Below are positions 22,701 through 34,175 of a DNA stretch of 64,000 nucleotides, one piece after another; positions within the stretch are counted from its first letter, which is position 1, and each line of letters opens with the position of its first letter. The notes beneath the pieces are model-generated. The model saw only the letters and a program-made list of their open reading frames with translations, searched no databases and was not told the DNA's origin. A program made the translations under genes and the position numbers. Source of the DNA: Blastobasis lacticolella (taxonomy: Eukaryota > Arthropoda > Insecta > Lepidoptera > Blastobasidae); the NCBI GenBank assembly GCA_905147135.1, contig LR990053.1, positions 1,624,501 to 1,688,500 on the forward strand. Direction: 5' to 3'.

Positions 22701-25700
22701 CGGGAATCGAACCCGGGACCTCTTGCGTGGCAGACCAGCATGTTGACCATTGAACCACTCAGGTCGTCGGTACAACAAAAAGGTACAACTTTCTTTTATG
22801 TCATACGGTAGGCAACCAAGCGGGCCACCTGATGGAAAGTGGTCTCAGCTCCCTATAGACATTAGTAACACCAGGGGTATCGCCTTTTATAAAAGCGGAG
22901 CGACGTGTAACATAATATAAGTGATACAAAAATAGACCTTATTTAATGAGCAATACATTCCACTTTGATTTGCTCTCTGGCTTTTTGCTTCTCAATTTAA
23001 GGAGGTATTTGGTTGTGGGTATGGTCTGGTTGTGTTGTGTCTAGGTGGTTGTGGTTGTGTCTGAGTTTAGCCAAATGTAAGCTCTACCTTTCTTAAATCA
23101 ATGACGTCACAGTTCAAAATGTCATACCAACTGCATAGAAGTGATTCGTTATAACAGATCATAAAGAGTAAAGTATCTAAAAGTAAGACCAACCTGAGTG
23201 GGTATAGAGTGCTGTGCGGTGAGGCGTTGTGCTAGTTGCAGATGAAACGCGGCCTTGAGACAGCGGAACGCTTCTATATCGGCGGGCCATTTCCCGCTGT
23301 GGCCTGTAGGGAAGATGATTTGTAAAGTTTTAAAATGCTCGTAATTTGGTCATTATTTTGTCAACATAAAACCGTGACGTCACGGTTCAGTATCGCCATT
23401 TAAAATACACGTAAACTCCGTTTTGCAAAAATAAGACAAAAATCTTTAAGATCTTATAAGTCCTCATGTTTTTAACCGATTTTAACATAGTTTACAATTT
23501 TTTTTTTAATATTTTAACGCCATTTTCATATTTAGTACATCAATATAACATATTGAGAGTAAGTTGTCAGCATCATTTTCTTACCAGAGCGGCTCCTTAG
23601 CCCAACACTCCGAAAAGCAATCAACACAACAACATAGTACAAGTAACACTCACCCAACTCAACGACAGCCCTGCAGACCGCCATATACTCCGGTACAACA
23701 GTGCCTTCATTCCTCTCAATCGGCTTCACCAGCGCCTGCGCACCGCGTCGCCACGGGTTCCGGACGGCGGCCGCGACCGGCGGGGGAAGCGGGTCACAGT
23801 AGCTGAATACTGGAGATACGCCTACGACAAGATAGATAAATAGATATACTCATTATTACCCTACCTTGATGAGCTCGCTTAACTTTCCCTTTGCTTTCCA
23901 TTAGATTTTGACGTTTGAAAAGAGGTTAATTAACGTAATCCTAATTCAATAAATACTTTTTCATTTTCATTTTCATTGTACACAGAATTACAAAAAAAAA
24001 GATAATGTAACAGGTATTCTCAAACATTGTGGGCAAAGGCGGCCTTTACCGGGGATAAGTCGTGCGACAAGTTAGATAGATAGTTTCTAAAATTATGGAG
24101 AAGCACACAAAATTACAAAAAAAAGAAAATTTAACTGGTCTTTTCTAACATCGTGGGCAAAGGTGCCCTTATCGCTACAAGCGTATGGTTACTTTATTAA
24201 AAACGAATTACGCAGTAGGGCCCCAGGGTACCTATTGCTTATCTCTGATGAGATCGCTAATATAAGTCGTGACCCTTCAACATGATAGAGTCAAAAAAAA
24301 CCATAGCTGGAACTCACATATACCAATCGGATGGTCATTGAAGATACAAAATCGGACTGAATTGAAAAACAAAATTGTCTTAAAACCTATTTATCATTTT
24401 ACGTTCATTTCTGAAAACCCATGATTAATATATATACGTGTGAATGTATAATGTTTGTGTATATGTGTATGTGTTCCCCACTTACCATAAACGGCGCTAA
24501 CGTCCAGCGGTAGCTGCGTCAACGCCCGAAGGTCTCGTCTCAGTGCGTCGAATGCCTGCAACGCGCGGAGACATCCTTCCTCTGCTTCATCAGCGCGAGC
24601 CTTGCGCGACAGCAGGCAGTCGAGTTGTGCGCCGGCGTGGAAGAGGGCGGTGGGGGGCGTGGCTATTGGAAATAAACATTTTTTTTATAATAGATGAAGG
24701 CTGGTTGCTATGCAAGCAGGCCACATGATGCTGCCTATGGACATTAGCAACATCGGGAGCTTGATTTTTGAATTTCATACGCATACGAATGTCCTCGTAT
24801 ATGAATTCGTATTTTCCATTTTTTCAAATTCATATCGATAACCAACATATTTCAAGGAGTGCTCCTTACCACTCGCATTGTAATTGTATCGGTAGAATTT
24901 TTAAGTGCGGAGCCTTTTAAAACGCAACGCCGAAATATTAAAATACACATTAAGTACAGTCCATTCATCATCATCATCATGACAGCCCACTACATGACTT
25001 TACGACATGCAGTGGGCTGACTCACCCACGAAAGGGGAGGTTATTGCCATTATCTCCCCGCTTGGCAGGCGGGTTGGAGATCGCAGTGTTATAAATGTAA
25101 CAATGGAATACACTGCTGCCCATTTCCAAGATCCTCTAGATCTTTTGCCTCGGAAACATTAGTCGCCTTGTATGACACCCACGATTGTAAGGGGTTGGTG
25201 CTATTCCACTCTGCCGGACACCACACGGCCAACTCACTTACCATACTTCAATTGCAAGAGGTACTCAACAATCTGGTGGGTCACAGTGCGTTGTTCGGCT
25301 AGCGAGTCCCCCTCCCACACGCAGGTCTCGGTGATGGAGCCGTCTTGAAAACGGCGAAGCTCGGACTTGTCGCCCCAGAACAGTCTGTTCGGAATAGGAA
25401 TAAGAAAATGTTTGTTAATGTGTGTCTCAATAACAAAAAATTAACAGGGTCTTTCTTCAGGGTCAGGTTCTTTCAAAAGCCATCAGACGGTGCTACTAAG
25501 AAGTTAAGGTCCGTTGTCAAAATACTAGTAAAATATAGCAGTGACATATCCTTATTTTGTCACCAAACCTCACGTCTCAGTGACGCCAATTTGTGGGTAG
25601 GTGTGGTCGCGAACATCCTCAGCTTTTTTTTCTATTACACACGTATATTTCTATACATAGTATAATACAAAGTCGCTTCCCGCCGTCTTTCCCTTTGTAT

Positions 25701-28700
25701 CAATATAATGTATGTTGTTTAGATATTTTAAACTGCGCAACGGATTTTGATGCGGCTTTCATCAATAGATAGTGACTCAGGGGTAGGGCGCCACGCGAAC
25801 GAAGTCGCGCCGGGCCCACTAGTTGATTTATAATTTGAATCTAGATAGACTAGCAGGTCCAGACAGCGACGCCTCCTACGGCGTTTTTTGTTGTGGTAAC
25901 CTAGTGGCCATTTGTTCGTATTCTTACTACCTGCCATCTTATACTTGTGTTATTTTACTGACTCAAATAGCAAATCAAATTACAGATTACATATATAAAT
26001 CTAATTACATTACTTACCTAAATTGTTCAGCTTCCGGCAAATTCGCCGGTGGTCCTTTCTGTATGATGTTCAGCGCATGTTCTGCGTTCAGTATGATGCC
26101 AAATGACAACTTTTCTTCATACCTGTCAAAAATGAATTATAAAATTTATCTTATTGAAACAATTGCAGATACAAAAATGATATAATGCTCACGTTTGCCG
26201 AGCGCGCTAGTTACAAACAGAGTTTGATCATATTTTAAATACTATGCTATCAAAGCCAATAAAATTTTGTAGACGTGATCCAGAAACCAATATCCATGCT
26301 TGTGGATTTCGTTAAAATATATCGCTTCAAAGTTGCACGAGATTTAAAATTAGTTTGGAAATCTTCCCACCATCAGGATGCTTTGCATCCAATTAACGCA
26401 CGGGCATCGCGAACCTTATAACGGCGCACGTGAAAGATGTGGAATGAGAAACTCCAGCCCGAAGTCTTTCTTTTGAGTGCAATTACATGGGGTTCTTGAA
26501 AGGGTATGTCTACAGGTACCTCATCGGCCGGCATAGGCGTAGGAAGGGGGGGGGGGGGGCTGGGTGGACCCACCCCAGAATGCTCTGGTTCCATTTTGAA
26601 CTCACCCATCACTTTTAGCTTTTTCCAAAGTCTTCTTCACGGGCCAAGACAAATCAGCTTCTACCATTTGAAGGATAAGATCTGCTCTATTCCCCAGGCC
26701 TTTACATAAGAGGGCGTGGAGAGATTCAGTGACCAGAGACAATTCATCCAGTCCATAGTTCACTCTGGACTCTTTTGAGGCCTTTGACAGAACTGATGCC
26801 TTGAGAGCTGGAAGGTCTTTGAATCTGAAAATTTTAAATATTTAATATCACTTATCATCATCTGTCCAGAACACTCCAGGAGGAGCATCCCTAAAACTTT
26901 ATGATCTAATTATAAAAGACATATAGCATAATCTTCCCACATTTTTTATACCACTAAGGTGGACCTAAGCTTACAACCTGCTTGATGGTAACCAGGACAG
27001 AAATTTGTTAGAGTATAAAGAAATGGACAAAATCATCTTTCCATCACCCCGGATGCGCTCTTGCGCGCGAGAGCCCGGGGTTCTCCTTGACCATAATGCA
27101 GGATTTGGCAGATTTGAGAACATATTGAGTAATGTATAATTTACTGGCTCAGGAGTGGCTTGGTGACCGAACGATTAAGGAATCTGACTCGTAAGCGAGA
27201 GGTACCGGGTTCGAATCCCGCTGCGGCTATTAATCAATGACTCTTCTCTGAGTTATGTACATAGTTTAATTCTAACCGATGCTCTGAGGTGAGGGAAAAC
27301 ATTGTGATGAAACCTGCACATTCAGATGACTGAATATGTAACCATGATCCAATCTGGTCAGGTTCCCCTGATAGCAGGGTCACTGAGGTCAGATGGCAGT
27401 TGTTCCACTACCTGATCTACTTAATCCTGGATCATGGTCAAGCCAGACCCTGGGCCCTGGGACACGAGATCACAACCGCAACATTAACACCAAGATCATT
27501 ATTATTATCATTTGTTGAGTAATGCATAATTTGAGTATGACTTAGTTATACTTGATGTTTTTATTATTGGAATAGATTTCTAAATAAAAGTAACGAATAA
27601 ACAAATATTACACTACTTACTTCAGGATATGATCGAACTGCAGCAGAGGTGTTACTGGCACCATGAAAAGTGGTATGAAACTATTTATGCTCCCGTTGTC
27701 TAAAATTTCTACAGCTAATGTACATTCCCGCTTCAATGCATCATATGTTCCCTTGCACATATTCCATGCAACGTTATAATAACCCGTCCTATCGAGGAAT
27801 ACGACCGGGAAATGTTGCAGGAACTCTTCAATGGGTGGTGAATCGGACTCTTTGTGAAGTGATATGCCTTTGGTATCCCATTCTGATGTTTCTGTGGAGA
27901 GAATATTGTATTAGTTTCATAGAAAACAAGTCATATCTTTGGGGAAGCTGTTTTAGGTCTCTACAGTAGTCTTGTCTAAAATGCAAATATGGTTTTGCAT
28001 TTTTAATACATGACACCTAACTGAATGAATTGTAAATATTATGGGTGACAGTTTCTTACATAGAAATATAAAAAAGAGACAGCAGAGTGCAGAGTGGCAG
28101 CAGTCTTAGTTTAAGAAAAAGTGAGATCTTTCACACTTAACTGTAGAATTCAAATCTCAATAATAAGATACTTACTGAGAGCAATCCAAACATTTCGCAC
28201 AATTTGATAGCTGCTCATTATGTTGTTTATTCTTCTCATTTGAACTAAATATGCAACATATAAACTGACAATATGGCCTGAGACTTGTAACTTTCTTTGT
28301 CGTAGCCAGATCTTCAATAAAACTACAGCTTGTTTCAAGTTCTCACTGTTTAGCAACATTTGCTTTAAGAATTCATTGTTTTCATGAGCTGTTACGTCAG
28401 TTAAGACACTGCTGTTATAAAATGGTGTTGGTGGGCCGGTCTCAGTGTTATTTTCAGATACTTGTTCTGACAACAACCATGACTCTCTAAGATTGTTACG
28501 CTGTGGTCCAAATCTGTGAAATTTGTAAGCCTCGGGTTCACAACACAGATCGATTCGCGCCACAAAGTGATTTGCTAGTTTGCCTGATGGTTTTATATCC
28601 AAAACTGGTTTAGTATTACAACCGTTTAGGACTGTGTAACTTAGCTCTTCAATGGATTGAAATTTATTTAAATGCGAAGCTATGAAGGCTAGATATGCTG

Positions 28701-29417
28701 CGCGCTTTTTATGATATCTGTAGTTTATTGAGTCGTTCTTGGTATATGTCTCAGCTGGGACTGTTATTTGTATATCTACTCTCAGCTTCGAGTTAATTGA
28801 ACAATTCAAGGCATACGAGCCAACTAGTTCAACGTCACTGAACTTGTAAAATTTGAAAACACATTTTGTTTTCTTCAACTCGTTATTGATAGGTATTTTC
28901 ACCTTCAACTTCTTTGATATATTTGACTCAGTTAAGTCATACTCTGTTTCATCCTCAGGTATAGACATAAGATGAGTTTTTAAGTCAGCAAACCACTGGT
29001 TGATCTTTTTCTCAGTTTTCTCTTTAATTTTTACTTCTTGAATCACTTCATCGACTTGTAAGCGGAACAAGTTGGAATTAAACAGGTTTTCTGTTTCTTG
29101 CAATCGGTTTAGCTCCTTCACTGTGGGTTGCCTATATAGACTCTTGGTTTTTAATCTTTTTTTCGCAACTGGACTAGAGTCATTCAAAGACCGTTTGCCG
29201 TTCTCGTTTGTTATTTGAGATTCGCCATCGTCCTCAGAAATAGATGATTTTGCCCCCTAAAAGAAAAACAATAGATCAGAGTAGTAAAACTAGTAGAATT
29301 CGGTGAAATTACCATGCTCAAACAACAACATGCACTGCGTGATGTTTTTCGTTGAAACAACTGTTTCGAAGAAGGAAAGTGTACCGAAATTATATGTAAA
29401 CTTACTTTATTCACCAT
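16770..29417 (-). CDS. NOL6: Nucleolar protein 6 (Nrap), 15 exons
   Basis: Nucleolar U3-snoRNP/small-subunit processome protein needed for pre-rRNA processing (family knowledge; Drosophila Mat89Ba). Exons on the minus strand, 5' to 3': 29417-29406, 29256-28176, 27891-27621, 26824-26606, 26122-26018, 25384-25242, 24662-24486, 23809-23654, 23303-23194, 22298-22108, 21255-21002, 19995-19781, 19145-18960, 18223-18122, 16907-16770 (TAG). All junctions are GT/AG, phases agree, and the sum is 3,360 nt = 1,119 aa, normal for the family. Exon 1 codes only MVNK. The basic, Ser-rich N-terminus (VAKKRLKTKS) suits a nuclear protein. The Nrap nucleotidyltransferase-like repeats follow: VELVGSYALNC in exon 2, FWGDKSELRRFQDGS in exon 6, and AFGPTACLFKRWLASH in exon 11. 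Introns carry SINEs and LINE tails; no exon is disrupted. Confidence 0.95.
16908..18121 (-). other. NOL6 intron 14 (1.2 kb)
   Basis: It contains a repeat unit about 17270-17515 whose interior (CATTGAAATGTCTATTGCAG) is the uninterrupted counterpart of the site occupied by MITE A6 at 49911-50340. A minus family-B SINE lies about 17608-17820. A piece about 17930-18015 is shared with 20750-20880 and 55400-55540. No exon candidate was seen. Confidence 0.6.
17608..17820 (-). mobile_element. tRNA-headed SINE, family B, minus copy (head lost)
   Basis: It shows the family-B 3' and central segments: CGCGAGGGCCCGGGG on the plus strand, GATCCAGGATTCGGCAGC, CCATCTGAGCTCCGTGAC and AACTGACCAGATTGGATCAT. 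The tRNA-like head expected beyond 17820 is missing or too diverged to see. Confidence 0.55.
20318..20572 (-). mobile_element. tRNA-headed SINE, family B, minus copy
   Basis: It carries TTGGCGTTAATGTCCCGG, GGAGCGACTGCCATCTGACC, GACCAGATTGGATCATGG and TAACTCAGAAAAGAGTCACT in the usual order. It is immediately preceded (about 20152-20300) by a LINE-like tail containing GGACAGAGCAAAGTGG that recurs near 56070. It lies in NOL6 intron 11. Confidence 0.6.
20670..20740. repeat. Inverted repeat hairpin
   Basis: ACGACATAAAGTTCATTTTC and its inverted counterpart AAAATGAACTTTATGTCGT flank a 25-30 bp GC-rich loop (CTATCGCGCGGTCGCG). The sequence beyond it (20750-20880) has a relative at 55400-55540, so this is probably one end of a larger decayed foldback element. 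Confidence 0.55.
21410..21515 (+). mobile_element. LINE-like 3' tail
   Basis: It contains GTCGCGAGGATTCCCAAGAC, CGGAAAGCGGACCCTGGTAG, GGACTGAACGCTCG and a short GATGATGAT tail. This is the plus-oriented version of the fragments at 2145 and 10495. It lies in NOL6 intron 10; only the 3' end remains. Confidence 0.5.
22540..22768 (-). mobile_element. tRNA-headed SINE, family A, copy 4
   Basis: On the minus strand: head GAGTGGTTCAATGGTCAAC, box B GGGTTCGATTCCC, body CACAAGCTTTGCTTAGTTTG and GGCGCTGTGTGAATTTGTCC, then an ATTTATTATTTAT tail running to about 22505. It lies in NOL6 intron 9, followed by another dispersed-repeat fragment (22800-22890) carrying GCGGGCCACCTGATGGAAAG. Confidence 0.75.
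22900..23083. mobile_element. Foldback element K3 (partial)
   Basis: It shares GAGCAATACATTCCACTT, TTGCTCTC and TTTTTGCTTCTC with K1 and K2, and ends near GTTTAGCCAAATGTAAG. The left arm is not preserved as a clear inverted copy. Confidence 0.45.
24975..25235. repeat. Dispersed repeat, copy 2 (first at 2230-2510)
   Basis: It shares CGAAAGGGGAGGTTATTGCC, GCTTGGCAGGCGGGTTGGAG, ATTAGTCGCCTTGTATGACA and TGTAAGGGGTTGGTGCTATT with the first copy, in the same order and spacing. It sits between NOL6 exons 6 and 7, ending just before the exon 6 donor. Confidence 0.6.
27152..27510 (+). mobile_element. tRNA-headed SINE, family B, most complete copy
   Basis: The tRNA-like head (GAATCTGACTCGTAAGCGAG, box B GGGTTCGAATCCC) is followed by TGAGTTATGTACATAGTTTA, AACCTGCACATTCAGATGAC, ATCCAATCTGGTCAGGTTCC, GCAGTTGTTCCACTACCTGA and ATTAACACCAAGATCATTAT. 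The 5' and 3' sides of the head do not pair into an acceptor stem, so it is not a tRNA gene. A partial minus copy (27045-27117) sits directly upstream. Both lie in NOL6 intron 3. Confidence 0.7.
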
Positions 29418-29805
29418 GTTTACGTTAAATCACTGAACACTTGTTATAAATGTTAGTTTAATGCAAAATAAACTTTTTCATAGGTTATAAAGTTGTAAAC
29501 AAGGCGTGAGCTCGGTGCACGCATGACAATTGACATGACTGACAGCGAGAAACGTCAACCTGACGTTACAATGTTTGTCGTTCCATTTCACAATGCTTAA
29601 GAGTAAACATATCGATTCATTAATTTCACAATAATTTGTATAATGAAACGTAAATAAAACTTTGTTCATAACAAAATCTTCTTGCTAATTTTAAAAATAA
29701 ATTATTAGATATCATTACTATTAAGGAGGTTAGATGGGACCAGAATAATGTCCTTTCATTTCTGAAAAACTTTATTCTTTACTTATATTTTGTTCTGTTT
29801 TCTAT

Positions 29806-30620
29806 GAGGAGTTTTCTAATAGGTATTTAAAGCATTCTTAACCACTCACTAGATGGCGCCCCGACAATTTTGGTAATGAGGAGTTTTCCAGTAGGTATTG
29901 ATAATTGGTTTCAAAAAGCATCAATAGATGGCGCTCCTACAATTTTGGTAATCTTTTTTTAATCTGTATGGTGGTGGCAGTGATTTTATGCAGCCAACTA
30001 ATACTAAACTTAAAAATAAAATGTTTAATAATATAAACATAACTGTTAAAGGTTGAACGAAGTGTATAAAGTAATATTTATAGAAGTTGGCACTATGTTC
30101 CATTATTATTACAACCTCTTAAATGGTTGAAAACTATTGACAAATACAATATTATCCAATACAACGTACCCAGTGTTTATATCCTGTTTGCTAAGAACCT
30201 ATTTTAAGCGATTATTAATTACCAAAATTGTCGGGGCGCCATCTAGTGAGTGGCTAGGAATGCTTTACATACCTATTGGAAAACTGCTCATTGATAATCG
30301 CTTGAAATAGGTTCTTAGCAAAGAGGATATAAACACTGGGTACGTTGTATTGGATAATACTGTATTTATCAATAGTTTTAACTTATCTTTTCAACCATTT
30401 TAGAGGTTGTAATAAATTATTACAAACAAAACAAACATCAATTTGTCTGTGTTAATTCGTAGGATACACTAGTATCAAGAATGGACGCAATACAAATATG
30501 AAAGGTTTGTATTAAAATACATTTCGTTGAACCTTTTAGTGAAAAATTACTAAAATTGTAGGAGCGCCATCTATTGATGCTTTTTGAAACCAATTGACAA
30601 TACCTACTGGAAAACTCCTC
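29806..30620. mobile_element. MITE A2 (outer), interrupted by MITE A inner copy
   Basis: Outer ends: GAGGAGTTTTCT at 29806 and GGAAAACTCCTC ending at 30620, with AT on each side. The left arm runs to TTTTGGTAAT at 29877, is interrupted by the inner copy, and resumes as ATTGATAATCGCTTG at 30290, exactly the continuation seen in uninterrupted copies such as 33170-33185. Without the inner copy and one AT the outer element is about 401 bp. Confidence 0.85.
29878..30289. mobile_element. MITE A inner copy (412 bp) nested in MITE A2
   Basis: Ends GAGGAGTTTTCCAGTAGG and GGAAAACTGCTC, flanked by AT (29876-29877 and 30290-30291). It lies in the opposite orientation to the outer copy. The inserted site reads GGTAATTGATAATCG in intact relatives, so one AT has become two. 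Confidence 0.85.
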
Positions 30621-31580
30621 ATTGAAAACTAGCATGATTTCGCTAAAGTGGCCCTCTTTGTTTTTAATTAGAATGTTAATGCTAACAATGACTTTCTTAT
30701 ATTCATAGCGGGCGGGCGAAATGCTAGTAGCTAAGTAGATACTTACTATAATATAAATCAGCGATGCATCAAATATTTATTTACTAATTTTATTCCAATT
30801 TTTCCAGTCATCATAGTCATGGGTAGTCTAAGGTGACATTTCTCTGAAGTACTAAAGAATTTATTTCTAAATTAATTATGCAGGCATTTGACCGCCATCT
30901 CACATGATATTAACTGACGATGCTGCGGAAGGTGGAGCATGCTTGTCTTGAAACAGTTTATTCATTCTGGCTTTCGTTGAATTTAGGGTTTTCTGTTGCA
31001 CTCAGGTCACGCTGGTGGCATCTTGATATCTAGCAGTATGGTGATGAGTGTCCTTGATGATTTTAACTTACAGGTATTATGAGCACGCAGGCCTATTAAA
31101 CAACTTGACCGTTATTCGAAGCCTAATAAATATGAGAGTAGCATCATTGACTTCCGCTTACGTCAAAGCCAGCCGTGCGAGCCGTCCAATAGTAGCCCTC
31201 CATTTTCCCGCGCTATATCCCTACCACAATCCGCAGGCAGCTGGGCGTTGTGGCCCAGACCCTTGTCATTGGCATCGTGTTTCCTGACCAGTGAGGTCGC
31301 CTAGTCGTTAAACTCGATTAGTGGACCGAAAAAAGTTCAGTCGTGCATTTAAGGTTTGATTTTATCAAGTATTTTTTCTAGAATTGTAGAAAGTACTACC
31401 CTCATTTGCTATTCTTATAATACTTTTCTTGATAAATGTTTTCAAGTTATTTCTTTCTACCTGCTTCAAGAGGATAAATCGAATATATTCATAGTGTTTA
31501 ACCTGTACTTTTAACTTGTGTTGTGTTGTGTTTAACGGTGTTACCGTTCGGCGTCGAATTGAATCGTTTCAGATTGAAAT

Positions 31581-33098
31581 ATGGATAATACACAGCCGTC
31601 CACCAGTAAGGATGAAGGCAACGAGGGAAGGAGCAGTCGCAGCGTTAAAAAGACTAACAAGAGGAAAAGGCCTGAAAGGGTGTCCTCGACGAGCTCAAGC
31701 ACCAGTTCCTCGCGGACCTCCGCTTCTTCAAGCTCGTCGAGTACTAACAGAAATCAAAAGAAGCGAGACCGTCGAGTGGCGAAAAAGAAAAGGAGGTGTA
31801 ATTCGAGCGATAGCAGTCCATCACTTTCGCCCCGTAGTAAAAACAAAATGCGTGCACAAGACCGTAAGTTGAACCAATTAATTGATGTAGTGTATGAGCT
31901 TAAAAATCAGATCGCATCGGGGCGCCATAATACCAGTACCCCTAGCCTCACAATTCATGAAAGCTATGTCGATCCAAACATCAGTGGTGAATTATATGAG
32001 GAGGCCAATGAAGCTGGTGTTCCGGATACCGACGAGTGTCCAGTGAGACCCCACTCGACTAATAAAACCGATTTTAACTTGTCAGTGGCTACCAAATTAA
32101 AAGAACCATCTGTTCCCAAGACTCCTAACGAATTCTTAGGTTACTTACAACCATTACAGCACTTTGGTGAAGATGATTGGGTGAACGTAAGGTATTCCGA
32201 GGTGCAAAAACAATATGTTCACACCCCCGGATTTATTAATCTTCAACCTAACGAAGAAATACGGCAGTATGATGTGTCAAAGACTTCGTGTAACTCTGAA
32301 AAAGCGTTCGCAGGTCTAACCTATGCGCTGCTTAAGCAACGCGAAGTCCTGCAAGACGAAATGAGAAATTTCCTGTCGTGGGTACAAAATGCTAAAAACA
32401 TAAATTATAATGAAATTTATTCCAGGATTAATGAAATTTTTTCTAGAAGTGAATACAACAAAGTGTGTAGTGATATATTTCAGATTGTCTGTGGCCACAG
32501 GGCTGAATTAGTCCAACACAGACGCGAAGCAGTTTCAGCTTCAGTAAAAGACATATATCATTAAAATGCATTGCGTAAGGTGCCACCATCTTGCTCAACC
32601 TTATTTGACAACGATAAATTAAGTAAAATTATAGAAAAAACGGGTGGCATGAAAAACGTGTTTTGGCCGAAAAATAAGGATCGTACTACCTCTGCTCCGC
32701 AGAACGATCACAAAGCCGGCACCACGAATCAGGCATATAACTATAACAAAAAGAAAACCACTACGCAACCTAAATATGAAACACGTTACGCACCGAGGAA
32801 AAATAATTCCTTCGAGGCCGAGGTGGTAAGTTCTCGACAAACCGAAATAACGAGCCTAAAAAAGCTCAAGCACGTTCTCCCTCATCCCACTGGGATAGGA
32901 GAACATATAACAAGAGAAAATATTGACTACAGGCCATTCCATGCCGGTCAGCTAACTCATTTTTTATACCGCTGGGAAGCTCTAAAGGCACCGTCTTACA
33001 TTCTCAGCATACTGGCCGGATATCGAATACCTTTTGTAAGAAAGCCTCCGTTATGTCTATCAAATCATACTCGCAATGTGACCCACTCATCAACGGAA
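31581..33098 (+). pseudogene. DIRS gag-like region fused to start of RT, one internal stop
   Basis: The first 327 codons (31581-32564) encode a Ser- and Lys/Arg-rich N-terminus (about residues 15-95, with SSTSSSTSSSRTSASS), then an acidic middle and a C-terminal region typical of DIRS gag-like proteins. The TAA at 32562-32564 is followed in the same frame by an open stretch to 33098. Its start, RKVPPSCSTLFDNDKLSK, looks like a direct continuation, so the stop is probably a point mutation. The end of the stretch (AGQLTHFLYRWEAL, then ILAGYRIPF) is the segment that precedes RT in this family. The frame is cut at 33099 by MITE A3. Confidence 0.7.
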
Positions 33099-33099
33099 T

Positions 33100-33509
33100 G
33101 AGGAGTTTTCCAATAGGTATCTAAAGCATTCCTAATCACTCACTAGATGGCGCCCCGACAATTTTGGTAATTGATAATCGCTTGAAATAGGTTCTTAGCA
33201 AACAGGATGTAAACACTGGGTACGTTGTATTGGATAATATTGTATTTGTCAATAGTTTTCAACCATTTTAGAGGTTGTAATAATAATGGAACATAGTGCT
33301 AACTTCTATATATATTTCTTTTTACACTTCGTTCAACCTTTGACAGTTATGTTTATATTAATAAACATTTTAATTTTAAGTTTAGTATTAGTTGGCTGCA
33401 TGAAATCACTGCCACCATCATACAGATTAAAAATATTACTAAAATTGTAGGAGCGCCATCTATTGATGCTTTTTGAAACCAACTATCTATACCTACTGGA
33501 AAACTCCTC
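33100..33509. mobile_element. MITE A3 inserted in the DIRS RT region
   Basis: Ends GAGGAGTTTTCC and GGAAAACTCCTC, flanked by AT (33098-33099 and 33510-33511). It is 410 bp. Removing it with one AT joins the upstream frame at codon GAA (33096-33098) to TTG GAG (33511-33516) without a break, which fixes the element boundaries. Confidence 0.88.
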
Positions 33510-33510
33510 A

Positions 33511-34175
33511 TTGGAGTCAATAATCACCAAAATGGTACAACAGGGTGTTTTGGAGTTGGCACCACACTCCCCGAGTTTCATCTCGACTCTCTTCCTGAGA
33601 CCCAAAGGAGATGGAACGCTAAGGCCAATCTTCAATCTGAAGCAATGAGAAGTTTTCCAGTAGGTATTTATAGTTGGTTTCAAAAAGCATCAAGAGATGG
33701 CGCTTCTACAATTTTGGTAATCTTTATTTAATCTGTATGATGGTGGCAGTGATTTCATGCAACCAACTAATACTAAACTTAAAAATAAAATGTTTATTAA
33801 TATAAACATAACTGTTAAAGGTTGAACGAAATGTAAAAAGAAATATTTATGGAAGTTGGCACTATGTTGCATTATTATTACAACCTCTAAAATGGTTGAA
33901 AACTATTGACAAATACAATATTATCCAATACAACGTACCCAGTGTTTATATCCTGTTTGCTAAGAACCTATTTCAAGCGATTATCAATTACCAAAATTGT
34001 CGGGGCGCCATCTAGTGAGTGGTTAGGAATGCTTTAGATACCTATTGGAAAACTCCTCATTGAACAAGTACGTCTTCATAGACAAGTTCAAACTGATAAA
34101 CGTGCATCGAGTGCCCGACTTTATACAACCCCACGACTGGATGGCAAAAATAGACCTACATCAAGCCTACTTCAT
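33511..34175 (+). pseudogene. DIRS reverse transcriptase N-terminal fragment (split by MITE A4)
   Basis: Two parts: 33511-33645 ([11 protein letters not shown], then [15 protein letters not shown]) and 34060-about 34175 ([12 protein letters not shown], then [12 protein letters not shown]). These are the opening motifs of a DIRS-type reverse transcriptase up to motif A (DLHQAYF). Immediately afterwards the sequence jumps to RNase H. The palm with the catalytic Asp-Asp motif is missing, so no RT activity is possible. Confidence 0.75.
33647..34058. mobile_element. MITE A4 inserted in the DIRS RT region
   Basis: Ends GAGAAGTTTTCC and GGAAAACTCCTC, flanked by AT (33645-33646 and 34059-34060). It is 412 bp. 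Removal with one AT joins codon CAA (33643-33645) to TTG AAC (34060-34065) in frame, again giving precise boundaries. It lies in the opposite orientation to A3, 138 bp away. Confidence 0.88.

Larger units (their letters stand above)
29418..31079. other. NOL6 upstream region, repeat-filled
   Basis: The first 300-400 bp upstream of the NOL6 ATG should hold its promoter; no clear TATA box or other element can be assigned by eye. Further upstream lies the nested MITE A pair (29806-30620). A fragment about 30885-30965 (GCATTTGACCGCCATCT) recurs at 45290-45345 and 58290. No gene was seen. Confidence 0.55.

Noticed and set aside
26540..26562. Poly-G run near NOL6 exon 4
   Set aside because: A simple homopolymer-rich stretch in an intron; nothing suggests a functional quadruplex beyond base composition.
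27152..27225. tRNA-like segments (also at 1591, 6487, 9585, 16383, 22768, 53797)
   Set aside because: Boxes A and B are visible but the acceptor stems do not pair, and each is followed by a repeated SINE body.
31516..31872. 118-codon plus-strand frame overlapping the DIRS gag start
   Set aside because: It is the out-of-frame shadow of the Ser/Arg-rich gag region.
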